A DNA stretch of 64,000 bases from Deinococcus betulae (GTDB lineage: Bacteria; Deinococcota; Deinococci; Deinococcales; Deinococcaceae). Shown here one piece after another: positions 28,953-37,132 of the stretch (positions are counted from its first letter, which is position 1; each line of letters starts with the position of its first letter). The position numbers and the translations under genes were made by a program. Under the pieces are notes generated by a model. It was not told where the DNA came from. It saw only the letters and a list, made by a program, of their open reading frames with translations, and did not search any database. The DNA lies in contig NZ_JAIQXU010000023.1 of NCBI RefSeq assembly GCF_020166395.1, positions 1 to 64,000 of the forward strand. Reading direction: 5' to 3'.

Positions 28953-29508
28953 TATTCAATCCCAGCTTTTGGCCTTGCTGGAGTAAGCGTCGGCGTAAAG
29001 CACTGATTCTAGTTTTGGCCGTTCCAACCGGTATACCTTGTAAAGAAGCAATCTCTTGAGTGGAGTAGCCTTTATCCCAAAGATCCATAAGCTCTAGATC
29101 GTAGAAATCCATCCCCTGCCGTAGACGCTCAATCTCAACACGCTGCTCAATTTGTTCATGATGTGAATAAGCAAAGAGGAACGGCTCTTGGTACTCAAAT
29201 GATAATTCGATTGGCTTTTCTAGATTTCGTCTAGTCCAAGCACGCTGTTTAGCTAAACGATAAAGCTCATCCTTCGACAACTTGCCTGTTAAATCGCGAA
29301 GGTGCACGGCGTCGCGGTAGAAGAAGCTAAAAGCCTCAAAGAGAGTCTGCTCAACCTCATCAGGACAGTTGATTAAACGTCGGATGACGGCGTGGACATA
29401 ACCTGCTTCACGACGATACAGCTCCCGAAACGCCAGCTGATTCCCTTCAAGGATGAGCCTCAGTAGAACTTCATCTGGGAAGTCTTCCATACCTTTCAGC
29501 GTAGTCAT
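28939..29508 (-). CDS. ECF-like RNA polymerase sigma factor heading the Wadjet operon
   Basis: 189 residues with the two-domain ECF layout. Region 2 spans about 12-70: DEVLLRLILEGNQLAFRELY, then INCPDEVEQTLFEAFSFFY where ECF factors have the D-A-E-D-x-x-Q-E-x-F core-binding segment. Region 4 lies at about 135-180, with LELMDLWDKGYSTQEIAS followed by GIPVGTAKTRISALRRRL, a standard -35-binding helix-turn-helix. The stop overlaps the jetA ATG by 14 nt. It is much AT-richer than the flanks (23 G/C in the 60 bases from 29161), which points to recent acquisition. Its promoter target is unknown; its own operon is the simplest guess. Confidence 0.8.
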   Translation of the reverse strand: MTTLKGMEDFPDEVLLRLILEGNQLAFRELYRREAGYVHAVIRRLINCPDEVEQTLFEAFSFFYRDAVHLRDLTGKLSKDELYRLAKQRAWTRRNLEKPIELSFEYQEPFLFAYSHHEQIEQRVEIERLRQGMDFYDLELMDLWDKGYSTQEIASLQGIPVGTAKTRISALRRRLLQQGQKLGLNNDSH

Positions 29509-29531
29509 TCTAGGCCGGTCTGGCTTTACAC

Positions 29532-29548
29532 TTTAACATTAAACTATA
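29532..29548 (-). promoter_or_regulatory. AT-rich promoter/operator of the sigma-Wadjet operon
   Basis: TTTAA-CA-TTAAA (29532-29543) is a 5-2-5 palindrome. On the minus strand TATAGT (29548-29543) just upstream could be the -10 box, putting the start site within the palindrome and leaving a leader of about 28 nt. No Shine-Dalgarno sequence or clear ECF -35 motif was seen. Confidence 0.4.
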
Positions 29549-29746
29549 TGAGTAGAGGTGGGCTGTGCTTCGTCTCAGCTGAAACCAAAATCGGCTGCGC
29601 GTGGCGGCACTCTCATGCTCAAAGACTAGAGGGGTTGGGAATGCGCCTCGGTACGGCAGCCACCCTCTCGTTAGTGGCCAGCAGTGAAACTTTCTAGGCC
29701 ACAGCGCTGAGTCCTTCCTTTCTCCTTTCCACCTATACTGCGGGGC

Positions 29747-31621
29747 GTGCTTGTTGCCGCCCTAGACGCCAGTAAAGAGTACGGCCCGCTGACCGTCTTG
29801 TCCGACGTGACCTTCGCCGTGCAGCCTGGCGACCGCGTGGGCCTGGTAGGCCGCAACGGTGCGGGCAAAAGCACCCTACTAAAACTCCTGACGGGTGAAC
29901 TGATCCCAGACGGCGGCGTGGTCAAACGTGGCCCTGGTGTACATGTGCGCGCCCTGCAACAAGATCCCGTGTTTGCCCCTGATGCCACGGTGGACAGCGT
30001 CCTGAGCGCCGCTTTTCATGACCTTGACCAGTTGGAAGCTGAGCTGCACGCGGCCGCCGAAGCCATGAGCAGCGGCACTCCCGAGAGCATCCTGCACCAC
30101 GAAGCGCTGCTGGAGCACTATCAGCGCCGGGGCGGCTTCGAGCGCCGGAGCCGCAAGGACGCCGTGACCCTGGCCTTCGGATTCCGGGGGCGCGAACAGG
30201 ACCTGGCCTCGGGTCTGAGCGGCGGCGAGCGTACCCGCCTGGGCCTGGCCGCGCTGCTGGTCGAAAACCCCGACGTCCTGCTGCTGGACGAGCCCACCAA
30301 CCAGCTCGACATCGTGATGGTCGAGTGGCTGGAAGCTTTCCTCGGCCGCTATCCGGGCGCCGTGCTGGTCATCAGCCATGACCGCACCTTCTTAGACACG
30401 GTCACGCGTGAAACGGCCTACCTCCGCAGCGGCACCCTCAAGGTGTATGCCGGCAACTACTCGACTTTCCGCGAGACGCTGGCTGTGGAACTAGAAGGCC
30501 AGGCAGCCCGTCATGCCACCGAAAGCAAGCAGATTGCCTCCCTGCAGGCCAGCGCTGACCGCATGAAAATCTGGGGCCTGGGCATGAGCAAATTGGCCCG
30601 GCGCGCCAAGGCCATGCAGGCACGAGTGGACCGCATGCAGGCCCGCGCCACCGCCGCACCACCGCCCGAGCAGCGCACCGCGCGCATCACTTTCCACGCG
30701 CCCGAAAGTGGGGACGTGGTGCTGGACGCCCGGCATGTCACCCGTACCCTGCCCGGTGGCCGCACCCTGTACCGCGACGTCAACGTGCAGATTCGGCGGG
30801 GCGAGCGCATTGCCATCATCGGGCGCAACGGGGCCGGCAAGACCACCCTGCTGCGCGCCCTGCTGGGGCTGGACAAGGGGGACGATGCGCGCGCCCGCGT
30901 ACTGACCGGCGCGCGCGTCACGGTGGGCTACTACGATCAGGCCCTGCGCGGCGTGGACCCAGCCGAGACCCTGTACGACGTGGCCCGCGCCTACACCCAG
31001 AAAGACCCCGAGGCCCACGACCTGCTGGGCACCTTTATGTTTCCCTACGACCAGCACGACAAGCCCGCGCGCATCTTGTCGGGCGGTGAGCGGGCCCGGT
31101 TGGCGCTGCTCAAGCTGGCCCAGGAAGACCACAATCTGCTGGTGATGGACGAGCCGACCAACCACCTGGATATGGAGATGGTCGAGGCGCTGGAGGACGC
31201 TCTGGAGCACTTTACCGGCACTTTGATGATGGTCAGCCACGACCGCGCGTTCATTGAGGGTCTGGCCGACCGTATCTGGCTGGTCGAGGAGGGACAGTTC
31301 TACGAGTACCCCGGTTGGGAGGACTATAAGGCCAAGCACAGGAGCGTGGAGACCGAGGTGGCCCCCAAGCCCACGCCGAAGCCGACCGCGCCCAAAGGCA
31401 AGGGCCTATGGCATCTCAAGCGTGAGGTTGAGGCCCTGGAAGCCGATATCGCCCGTCTGGAAGGCGAGTTGGAGCAGGCGCAGGCGGCCCTGGCCAGCGC
31501 CTCCCCAGACGCTGATTTCGCTGCGCTGGGTCAGGCCGCGCATGACCTGGAAGTGCAACTCGAAACCCGCATGGACGCCTGGGGCGCCAAGCAGGCTGAG
31601 GTCGAGGCCAGAAGCACCTGA
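29747..31621 (+). CDS. ABC-F ATPase, Uup-like
   Basis: A soluble 624-residue protein with two ABC ATPase domains and no membrane part. ABC-F members act on ribosomes, and Uup has also been tied to genome stability. Domain 1 has GRNGAGKSTLLKLL and LSGGERTRLGLAALL with LLLDEPTNQLD; domain 2 has GRNGAGKTTLLRALL, LSGGERARLALL and MDEPTNHLD. The linker between them is a basic helical hairpin (about 245-300). The C-terminal ~65 residues form a coiled coil (REVEALEADIARLEGELEQ), the Uup hallmark. GTG 29747 follows a TATACT box by 7 nt, so a leaderless transcript is likely. Confidence 0.93.
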   Translation: MLVAALDASKEYGPLTVLSDVTFAVQPGDRVGLVGRNGAGKSTLLKLLTGELIPDGGVVKRGPGVHVRALQQDPVFAPDATVDSVLSAAFHDLDQLEAELHAAAEAMSSGTPESILHHEALLEHYQRRGGFERRSRKDAVTLAFGFRGREQDLASGLSGGERTRLGLAALLVENPDVLLLDEPTNQLDIVMVEWLEAFLGRYPGAVLVISHDRTFLDTVTRETAYLRSGTLKVYAGNYSTFRETLAVELEGQAARHATESKQIASLQASADRMKIWGLGMSKLARRAKAMQARVDRMQARATAAPPPEQRTARITFHAPESGDVVLDARHVTRTLPGGRTLYRDVNVQIRRGERIAIIGRNGAGKTTLLRALLGLDKGDDARARVLTGARVTVGYYDQALRGVDPAETLYDVARAYTQKDPEAHDLLGTFMFPYDQHDKPARILSGGERARLALLKLAQEDHNLLVMDEPTNHLDMEMVEALEDALEHFTGTLMMVSHDRAFIEGLADRIWLVEEGQFYEYPGWEDYKAKHRSVETEVAPKPTPKPTAPKGKGLWHLKREVEALEADIARLEGELEQAQAALASASPDADFAALGQAAHDLEVQLETRMDAWGAKQAEVEARST

Positions 31622-31937
31622 GAGCAGGACTCGGAAGGGTTGAGGGCCTCAATTCCTCTGGGGCAGAGACAGGGAGTGGTTGCTGAGAAGTGCACTGAGG
31701 GGGATTGTTGGCCTCAGGGTGGAAGTTGGAAACCGCTGTGTGAGTGGGTCTCAAGCGGCGTAGGCGCTGCGAACTACTGTCCCGCCCAGGCGCCATGAAG
31801 TTGAGGGTTATGCAGGCCTCACAGGCTGGAATGGAGCTGTTCCGTGACGCGGGCAACCTCATTGGTGCTCTGCCTCCCTGGACAGGGGACAGACATCTCA
31901 CCCGCCATGCCTTATCTTGACCACCAGAGTCAGGATT
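31622..31937. other. Gene-free spacer of about 315 bp
   Basis: After the ABC-F stop there is a short palindrome TTGAGGGCCTCAA near 31640-31652 that could contribute to termination. Beyond it I see no credible gene, RNA or promoter motif until the next start. Confidence 0.5.
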
Positions 31938-32444
31938 ATGCCCATCCCCCACCTGCACCCCACCCCCACCGCCGCCCCCCAGGACCGCCACGCCGCTTCC
32001 TTGCAGCGGGCGGCCGAAGCCTACCTGGCGCACACTCATCCCCGCACGCCGCTGCGACTGGACCGGGTCACCTTCAGTGGTGTGGTGTACCGCGCCGTCC
32101 CTGACCCCGCCGCCCTGCGCCTCAACCGCGCGCTGGCTGAAGAAGTGGTGCTGGTGGCGCTGGCCGGCGAAGAGGCGGCGATTCTCAGTGGAACCACGGC
32201 AGTGGCGGCCGGCCGCGACGCCCGTATGCTGCTGGCCTGCGCGCTGACGGACCCCGATGAGCAGGACACCCTGGACGCTTATCTGGCAGTCTTGCGGGGC
32301 CGCGCCAGGGCCAGACTGCGCCGCGCCTGGAGTGAGGTGGAAGTGCTGGCCGCCGGCCTGCGCGAACACGGCGAACTGGACGCCGCCCAGGTGGCCCACC
32401 GGGTGGCCTGCGCCCAGGGCATTCGCGCCAGCCTGCTGAACTGA
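31938..32444 (+). CDS. Hypothetical protein
   Basis: A 168-residue soluble protein without a family I recognise. The N terminus is Pro/His-rich (PIPHLHPTPTAAPQD). The rest is Ala/Leu/Arg-rich and helical, ending with a repeated pattern (RLRRAWSEVEVLAAGLREHG). Codon use is normal for the genome, so it is probably a genuine lineage-specific gene. The ATG at 31938 is chosen over 31917 because the earlier ATG lacks any signal. A terminator follows the stop. Confidence 0.65.
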   Translation: MPIPHLHPTPTAAPQDRHAASLQRAAEAYLAHTHPRTPLRLDRVTFSGVVYRAVPDPAALRLNRALAEEVVLVALAGEEAAILSGTTAVAAGRDARMLLACALTDPDEQDTLDAYLAVLRGRARARLRRAWSEVEVLAAGLREHGELDAAQVAHRVACAQGIRASLLN

Positions 32445-32457
32445 GGCAGTGCCCCAA

Positions 32458-32493
32458 AGCCGCCCTGGATGCTAGACCAAGGCGGCTCTCCTT
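32458..32493 (+). terminator. Terminator after the 31938-32444 gene
   Basis: AGCCGCC (32458-32464) pairs with GGCGGCT (32481-32487), with inner TGG/CCA pairs, then CTCCTTT. The build resembles the hairpin at 15600-15627. The following 280 bp up to the DUF1540 gene show no further gene or clear motif. Confidence 0.7.
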
Positions 32494-32770
32494 TGAGATG
32501 ACGGTGCTCGGCCGCCAGCGCCATTCAAAGAGGACAGAGGCAGAGTCTCAGGGCCATCTCTGGCGTGAGGCTGGCCTGAGGGTGGGCCATAGGCCTCGTT
32601 CTCTTACCTCTTAGTCTCAGGTCGAGATTGCTCGTCTGGCACGGCTACTGCTGGCGAAATCTCTCTAACCTTATCTGCTCGCTCGGGTTTTGGAGCCTTC
32701 CTTGAGCTTGCAAGCCGCATCACGTTGGGCCGCTGTTCAGGGGCGCAGGCTGCGGGAACGGAGGTCCGTT

Positions 32771-32956
32771 ATGAACGACACCGAAGGCCAGAGCATGGTC
32801 AGCCGCTGCGACGCCACCACCTGCCGCTATAACGAGGACATGGCCTGTACCGCCGGCCAGATTGAGGTCAGTCTGAGCGGCCAGCAGGCCCAGTGCATCA
32901 CCTTTAGCCCCGCTGAGGGCACTGGTGACGCCTACAGCGCGACTGCCGACAACTAG
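32771..32956 (+). CDS. DUF1540 small cysteine-rich protein
   Basis: A 61-residue protein that consists almost wholly of the DUF1540 pattern: RCDATTCRYNEDMACTAG followed by QIEVSL and AQCITF. Four cysteines (13, 18, 26, 42) are spaced as in the family and probably bind a metal; the biological role of the family is not known. GGAGG seven bases before ATG 32771 supports the start. It is transcribed alone and stops at a shared convergent terminator. Confidence 0.88.
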   Translation: MNDTEGQSMVSRCDATTCRYNEDMACTAGQIEVSLSGQQAQCITFSPAEGTGDAYSATADN

Positions 32957-32974
32957 GCCAACTGAAAAGGAGTT

Positions 32975-33006
32975 CAAGGCGCCGGGGCTACAGCTCCGGC
33001 GCCTTG
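32975..33006. terminator. Bidirectional terminator, DUF1540 / phosphotransferase
   Basis: CAAGGCGCCGG (32975-32985) and CCGGCGCCTTG (32996-33006) form a perfect 11-bp stem between two convergent genes. The stop codon of the minus-strand phosphotransferase (32988-32990) lies in the loop. Confidence 0.8.
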
Positions 33007-33917
33007 TGTGGTGGGGTGAGTTGACTGTGCCGGTGGTGGATGCAGCGATCAGGACCCGGGGGTTCCGCACCCAGGCGGCGGAGGCAGCTGAAGGCAAACG
33101 TCACGGCCTGCCGCACCTGTTCACGCCGCTGCGCCCGGCTGGCCCGGTGCAGGGCCAGCAGCACGCCAAACAGGGCACTGGCTTCACCGCAGGGTTGGCC
33201 AGCGGCGGCCGCCACCTGCTGCGCCGCCGCCCAGCCGTGAAAATAGGCCACGCTGGCGGTGTCCCAGGCGGGCGGCCCAGCCGCGGCGTCCCCGAAGTCC
33301 AACAGGGCGGCCAGGCGCCCACCGCGCCAGATCAGCTGTCCAGCGTGCAGGTCGGTGTGGCACACCGCCGCCGGGTGCCTGACCGCCTCACGCAACTGCG
33401 CTTTGAGGGCAGTCAGCGGTGCCAGCAAAGCGCTATCGGCCTGGATCAGTGGATGTACGGTCAGGGGCACCGGACCAAAGGGCCACACCCCCGGCAGGCG
33501 GGTAATGATGCCCAGCTCAGGACGGCTGGCCTGGCCACGCAGGCCGTCTGCCCGGTCCTCCAGGAGGCCGTAACCCTCATGCGGCAGGTGGTGCAGCGCC
33601 CCCAGTGCCTCGCCCAGATCGGCCCAGCCGGCGGCTGTGGGGGGCTGGCCGTCCCCGCTGATCAGAATGTCCACGCTGTAGGGCGTCTCGCCGCGCAGCA
33701 GGCCGGTTTCAAGCACGGGGGGCACTGGCACCCCCTGCGCGGCCAGCCGCCGCTGAAGCTGCACCTGAACGCCCAGCCGGGCATCAGCCGTGCGGGCCAG
33801 CCGGGCCACCCGGCGGCCGTCCGTGTAGGCCAGGCAGGTGGCGCCGCGTGCCAGCAGGTAGGCCCCTGGCCCCAGCAGGGTGCGGGCGTCGGCCAGCGCC
33901 TGCGCTTCAGCGGGCAT
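32988..33917 (-). CDS. Aminoglycoside-phosphotransferase-like kinase
   Basis: A 309-residue protein of the APH/choline-kinase fold. The catalytic loop reads VCHTDLHAGQLIW, so the HxDxxxxN motif has Gln where Asn usually binds metal. LLDFGDAAAGPPAWD supplies the DFG-like aspartate and following tryptophan. The small-molecule substrate is unknown, and drug resistance should not be assumed. It overlaps the uridine-kinase-like gene by 11 nt and belongs to the telA-kinase-phosphotransferase operon, where it is last. Confidence 0.85.
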   Translation of the reverse strand: MPAEAQALADARTLLGPGAYLLARGATCLAYTDGRRVARLARTADARLGVQVQLQRRLAAQGVPVPPVLETGLLRGETPYSVDILISGDGQPPTAAGWADLGEALGALHHLPHEGYGLLEDRADGLRGQASRPELGIITRLPGVWPFGPVPLTVHPLIQADSALLAPLTALKAQLREAVRHPAAVCHTDLHAGQLIWRGGRLAALLDFGDAAAGPPAWDTASVAYFHGWAAAQQVAAAAGQPCGEASALFGVLLALHRASRAQRREQVRQAVTFAFSCLRRLGAEPPGPDRCIHHRHSQLTPPHKAPEL

Positions 33918-34596
33918 ACAGCACCTGGGGCCGACTCAGCGACGTGTAGTCCAGCACGACTCCGGCATGCTTTTCGGGCTGGGCGTGGGCAAAATACAGC
34001 CGGTTCCCCTCTATATAGCGGCGGTTACTCGCGGCCTGTGGATCGGGCGAGCCATACCCTGGCCCCCGCGCGGCGCCGCGCGGCACCGAGACCTCAAAGG
34101 GCACCCGCAGAAACACCGAGTCGTCCCAGAAGGCGCGCAACTCGGGCCGGTGCAGGAACAGACCGTCTAGCAGGAGAATGCTGCCCGGCTCGGCCTTCTG
34201 GGGCGCGGCCAAGACAGGCAGGTCGCGCTCCACATCAAAGGCCGCCGTTCGGTAGAGCCCCGAGCCGCTCGGCGACAGCGGCCGCAGCACCTCGTGGCGC
34301 AGAGCGTCCAGGTCGTACGAAGCCTCGTAAAAGCCCTGCGGCGAGTCGCGGCCCAGCTGATAGCGCACAGCGCGCGGCGCATGAAACGCGTCGGCGCTGA
34401 TCCGGATGACTGGGCGGCCCAGGTCATGCAGGGCCACTGCCAGCTCATCGGCCAGCGTGGTCTTGCCGGCGCCGTCCACGCCGTCAATGGCCACACGCAG
34501 CACCGGGCAGGCCGGCTGGGCCGCCAGGCGCACCACGAGCCACGGCAAGACGGCCTGCCGGTCTGCCGCCGGCAGGACAGGGGGGGGCGCGGGCAT
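33907..34596 (-). CDS. Uridine-kinase-like P-loop kinase
   Basis: A 229-residue P-loop NTPase. RVAIDGVDGAGKTTLADELA is a Walker A of the uridine kinase/phosphoribulokinase type. ISADAFHAPRAVRYQLGRDS matches the substrate-binding segment of that family, and LLLDGLFLHRPELRAFWD is the Walker B region. The substrate is probably a nucleoside or other small alcohol, not determined. The ATG overlaps the telA stop, and the gene overlaps the phosphotransferase downstream. Confidence 0.82.
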   Translation of the reverse strand: MPAPPPVLPAADRQAVLPWLVVRLAAQPACPVLRVAIDGVDGAGKTTLADELAVALHDLGRPVIRISADAFHAPRAVRYQLGRDSPQGFYEASYDLDALRHEVLRPLSPSGSGLYRTAAFDVERDLPVLAAPQKAEPGSILLLDGLFLHRPELRAFWDDSVFLRVPFEVSVPRGAARGPGYGSPDPQAASNRRYIEGNRLYFAHAQPEKHAGVVLDYTSLSRPQVLYAR

Positions 34597-35813
34597 CAGA
34601 GTTTCAGGTCGCCCTGCGCGGTCACGTTCAGCCCCTGCGCCACCTCACGTGACGCCTGCTGCCGCTCGCGGTCGAGGTAGGTTTGCGCCTGGGCCACCTC
34701 CTTGTCGAGCACCTGCATGGTGTCGCGGAAGCGCTCCAGCGCCTGCTGGCGGTAGCTGCTGATGGCGTCCAGGGCGCCGTACACATCCCGGAAGGCCGCT
34801 TGAATAATCTGCGGGTCTACGGTGGCGCTGCCCGCCTGCCGCTGAATCTCGGTGCTTTGCTGGCGCAGGAGGCTGGCCGTGCTGCCAATCATGCGCCCGG
34901 TCGTGTCGTTCAGGGCCGTCACCTGCCCCAGCACCGCCTGCTGGGTGCCCAGCGCCTGCGACACCATCAGGGCCGTTTTGAGGGCACTGACGGTGGTGGT
35001 GGTGGCGCGGTCCACACCCTTGATCAGTTCCAGGTTGTTGCGCCGCACCAGGTCCAGGGCCAGATACCCCTGAATGCTGACCGCCAGCTGGGTCAGCAGG
35101 TCGGTCACGCGCTGGCGCACTGCAAACAGCAGCTCCTCGCTGACCATGCGGGCCTTCTCGGGGTCGGTGACTTGCAACTCCTGCAGGCGGCTGGTCAGGG
35201 CCTCGTCTACCGCCCGGCCCACATGGGCGTATTGCCGCAGCTTTTGCATGGTGTCCCAGAGGTGGACCTTTTCCGTCTCGATGGTGGCGTTGTCGCGGCG
35301 CAGCTCATCCTGGCCCCGGTAGAGGGCTTCCAGAATACCGTTCAGGTGGCTCTGGGCACTCTGGTAGCGGTCGAGGTGATTTTGCACCTTCTTGCCGCCG
35401 GGCAACTTGCCGAACAGGCGCCGCGGCGTGGGCGCGCGGCTGGGGTCCAGGTCTTCCACCGTGCGGCGCAGGTCGGTCAGGCCGCGCAGAATGTCGCTGC
35501 CCTCGGCCAGGGCGCCGGCGCGGGTGGCGCGCAGCGGGCGGTCCAGCATGCGGTTGCTGCTCTGGGCGGCGGCGCGCTGCTCGGGCAGGCCTAGGTCGTG
35601 CACCGCGTCGAGCTTCCGCTTGAAGTCCGGGGTATGCGTGCCGGCCGAGAGCACGTCCTGGGCAAACGCCTGGGCCATCTGTTCCAGGCGGGCGCGGTCC
35701 TCGGGCGACAGGGGCACCATTTCTGGGGCTTCCTGGGCCTGCACAGGCGGCACGGCCTCGGGCGCTTTGAGAAGCGAATCGGGGGGAGTCAGCGGACCGC
35801 CTGGGTTGCTCAT
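34596..35813 (-). CDS. telA: TelA-family toxic anion (tellurite) resistance protein
   Basis: A 405-residue mainly helical protein of the TelA family (PF05816). Family members are linked to tellurite and cell-envelope stress tolerance, though the mechanism is unclear. Typical segments are GKLPGGKKVQNHLDRYQSAQ, LYRGQDELRRDNATIE, and ALMVSQALGTQQAVLGQ followed by TALNDTTGRMIGSTA. ATG 35813 with GGAGGG close upstream is chosen; longer frames lack a signal. It is the first gene of a coupled operon with two kinases downstream. Confidence 0.9.
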   Translation of the reverse strand: MSNPGGPLTPPDSLLKAPEAVPPVQAQEAPEMVPLSPEDRARLEQMAQAFAQDVLSAGTHTPDFKRKLDAVHDLGLPEQRAAAQSSNRMLDRPLRATRAGALAEGSDILRGLTDLRRTVEDLDPSRAPTPRRLFGKLPGGKKVQNHLDRYQSAQSHLNGILEALYRGQDELRRDNATIETEKVHLWDTMQKLRQYAHVGRAVDEALTSRLQELQVTDPEKARMVSEELLFAVRQRVTDLLTQLAVSIQGYLALDLVRRNNLELIKGVDRATTTTVSALKTALMVSQALGTQQAVLGQVTALNDTTGRMIGSTASLLRQQSTEIQRQAGSATVDPQIIQAAFRDVYGALDAISSYRQQALERFRDTMQVLDKEVAQAQTYLDRERQQASREVAQGLNVTAQGDLKL

Positions 35814-36128
35814 GCCCTCCATTACGCAGCGGCGGGCGCCCTGGTTGCATCCGGCAAAAGGCGCAGTGGGGAGGAGCGGTGCAAGCCGACCGCTGTGTGC
35901 GTGAGCCACCGGGGGAGGGAAGGCGTCTGACAGCGGTCCTTCGCTGCATCAATGGTGAGCAGGTGCCCCAGTTGAGGAAGGCTGCTGCGCAAGGGAGAGA
36001 CCCGCCCTGCGGCGCTCCAGAGGTGTCGGGCTCTCTCTCGTCAGCTCTGGCTTCTGTCCTAAGACCCGATGCGAAAGTTGTCTGGACGCCGCTGTTTACC
36101 CGCGACGGCTCCTGCCTGCTACAAGATC
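35814..36128. other. Gene-free spacer of about 315 bp
   Basis: Between the telA start and the end of the response-regulator gene I see no reading frame with genome-like codon use and no strong hairpin. It should hold the telA promoter, which I could not place. Confidence 0.45.
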
Positions 36129-36566
36129 TTACCCAGCGTCCGGGCGGTTAAAGCGGCAGTCCTGCCAGAACTTCACAAAATGGTCCACCTGCGCCAGAAA
36201 GCCGGGGAAGTCCTTGCTCTTGACCATGTACGAACTGGCGAAGAGGTTATATGCCTGCGCCACATCTTCCGGGCTGTCCGAGGTGGACAGAATCACCACT
36301 GGCAAGTGCCGCAGCGCCGGGTCAGCGCGGATGGCGGCAATCACTTCAAAGCCCGTCATGCGCGGCATATTCAGGTCCAGAATCACCACGTCGGGCAGGG
36401 CGCGGCCAGGGTGGCGCAGCCAGGCCAGCGCCTCTACCCCGTCCTCGCTCACGCTAATATCAACGCTCTCGGCATGTTCGCCAAATGCTTCCAGCGCTAG
36501 CAGTCTGTCGGCTGGATCATCGTCAATGAGCAGCACATGCAGGCAGCGGGTGGGGGCAGCTTTCAT
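36129..36566 (-). CDS. Single-domain response regulator
   Basis: A 145-residue stand-alone receiver domain of the Rcp1/CheY-like type. LLIDDDPADRLL holds the acidic metal-binding residues, VVILDLNMPRMTG the phosphorylated aspartate, VVILSTSDSPED the conserved Thr/Ser, and YMVKSKDFPGF the conserved lysine. There is no output domain, so it likely passes phosphate or binds a partner. Related receivers pair with phytochrome-type histidine kinases, but no kinase is adjacent here. It is transcribed alone, and hairpins lie in its upstream gap. Confidence 0.92.
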   Translation of the reverse strand: MKAAPTRCLHVLLIDDDPADRLLALEAFGEHAESVDISVSEDGVEALAWLRHPGRALPDVVILDLNMPRMTGFEVIAAIRADPALRHLPVVILSTSDSPEDVAQAYNLFASSYMVKSKDFPGFLAQVDHFVKFWQDCRFNRPDAG

Positions 36567-36588
36567 GGGATAAGGCAGTGTACCCGCT

Positions 36589-36630
36589 CCACCAAATCTT
36601 TAGATTCGGTGGGTCATCTCTAAAGATGAC
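36589..36630. terminator. Tandem hairpins between ruvX and the response regulator
   Basis: A near-palindrome CCACCAAATCT..AGATTCGGTGG (36589-36612) is followed by GTCATCT-CTAA-AGATGAC (36613-36630). They lie just after the ruvX stop on the minus strand and about 20 bp ahead of the response-regulator start, so they may serve as terminator, operator or both. Confidence 0.45.
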
Positions 36631-36651
36631 TTGAGATTTCTCAGAACTTCG

Positions 36652-37086
36652 TCAGTTTTCTGGTGAAAGCTCTCTGTCGCCTCTGTCACCCTGGAGCGCC
36701 TGGCCCATCAGGTACAGCTCCAGAATCTGGACTGCGGCGGCCTCATCCTCGTCCTCGGCCCCCAGGGCGCGGGCGCGGCGGGTTGTAAAGCGCTCGTCCT
36801 GATAGGCCACCGCGTAGCCCTTATCTTCCAGAATGCGCCCAAAGGCGCGCACCCGGTCGGCGCTGGGGCTGTGGGCGCCGTCCGTTCGCAGGGGCAGGCC
36901 CAGCAGTAGCAGGTTGGCTCCAGCAGCCTCGGCGCGCAGACGCACCGCTTTCAGGTCCAGGGGCAACCGCTTGCGGTCCACACTGCCGCGCCCGAACGCC
37001 AGGCGGCCCGCATTGACCGCAAACCCAATGCGGGACTTGCTGACATCCAGTGCCAAGATGACGGGCAGGGCCGCAGGCTCGCTCAC
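36652..37086 (-). CDS. ruvX: RuvX/YqgF-type RNase H-fold nuclease
   Basis: A 144-residue RNase H-fold protein of the YqgF/RuvX family. It is implicated in 16S rRNA 5'-end maturation and proposed as a Holliday junction resolvase. The motif VILALDVSKSRIGFAV bears the first catalytic Asp, LLLGLPLRTDG the second block, VAYQDERFTTRRA the Glu, and EDEAAAVQILELYL the final Asp. GTG 37086 gives the proper N terminus; the longer frame upstream is a shadow of the enoyl-CoA hydratase. It is divergent from that gene. Confidence 0.85.
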   Translation of the reverse strand: MSEPAALPVILALDVSKSRIGFAVNAGRLAFGRGSVDRKRLPLDLKAVRLRAEAAGANLLLLGLPLRTDGAHSPSADRVRAFGRILEDKGYAVAYQDERFTTRRARALGAEDEDEAAAVQILELYLMGQALQGDRGDRELSPEN

Positions 37087-37132
37087 GGCCCGGAGTGTAG
37101 CAGCCAGGCGCAGGCGCGCTACGCTGCTGGCC

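Noticed and set aside
29509..29746. Right-hand copy of the tRNA-Arg 3' end as an attachment site
   Set aside because: I looked for the GGTTCGAATCCC tail and found none, so an integrase-type island cannot be claimed.
32988..33917. Antibiotic-resistance call for the APH-like gene
   Set aside because: The fold is shared by many housekeeping kinases, and the motif differs (Gln for Asn), so resistance is unsupported.
36833..37132. N-terminal extension of the enoyl-CoA hydratase frame
   Set aside because: It lies over ruvX on the other strand and has Arg/Ser-rich noise. The crotonase core starts at 37133 behind a TACGCT box.
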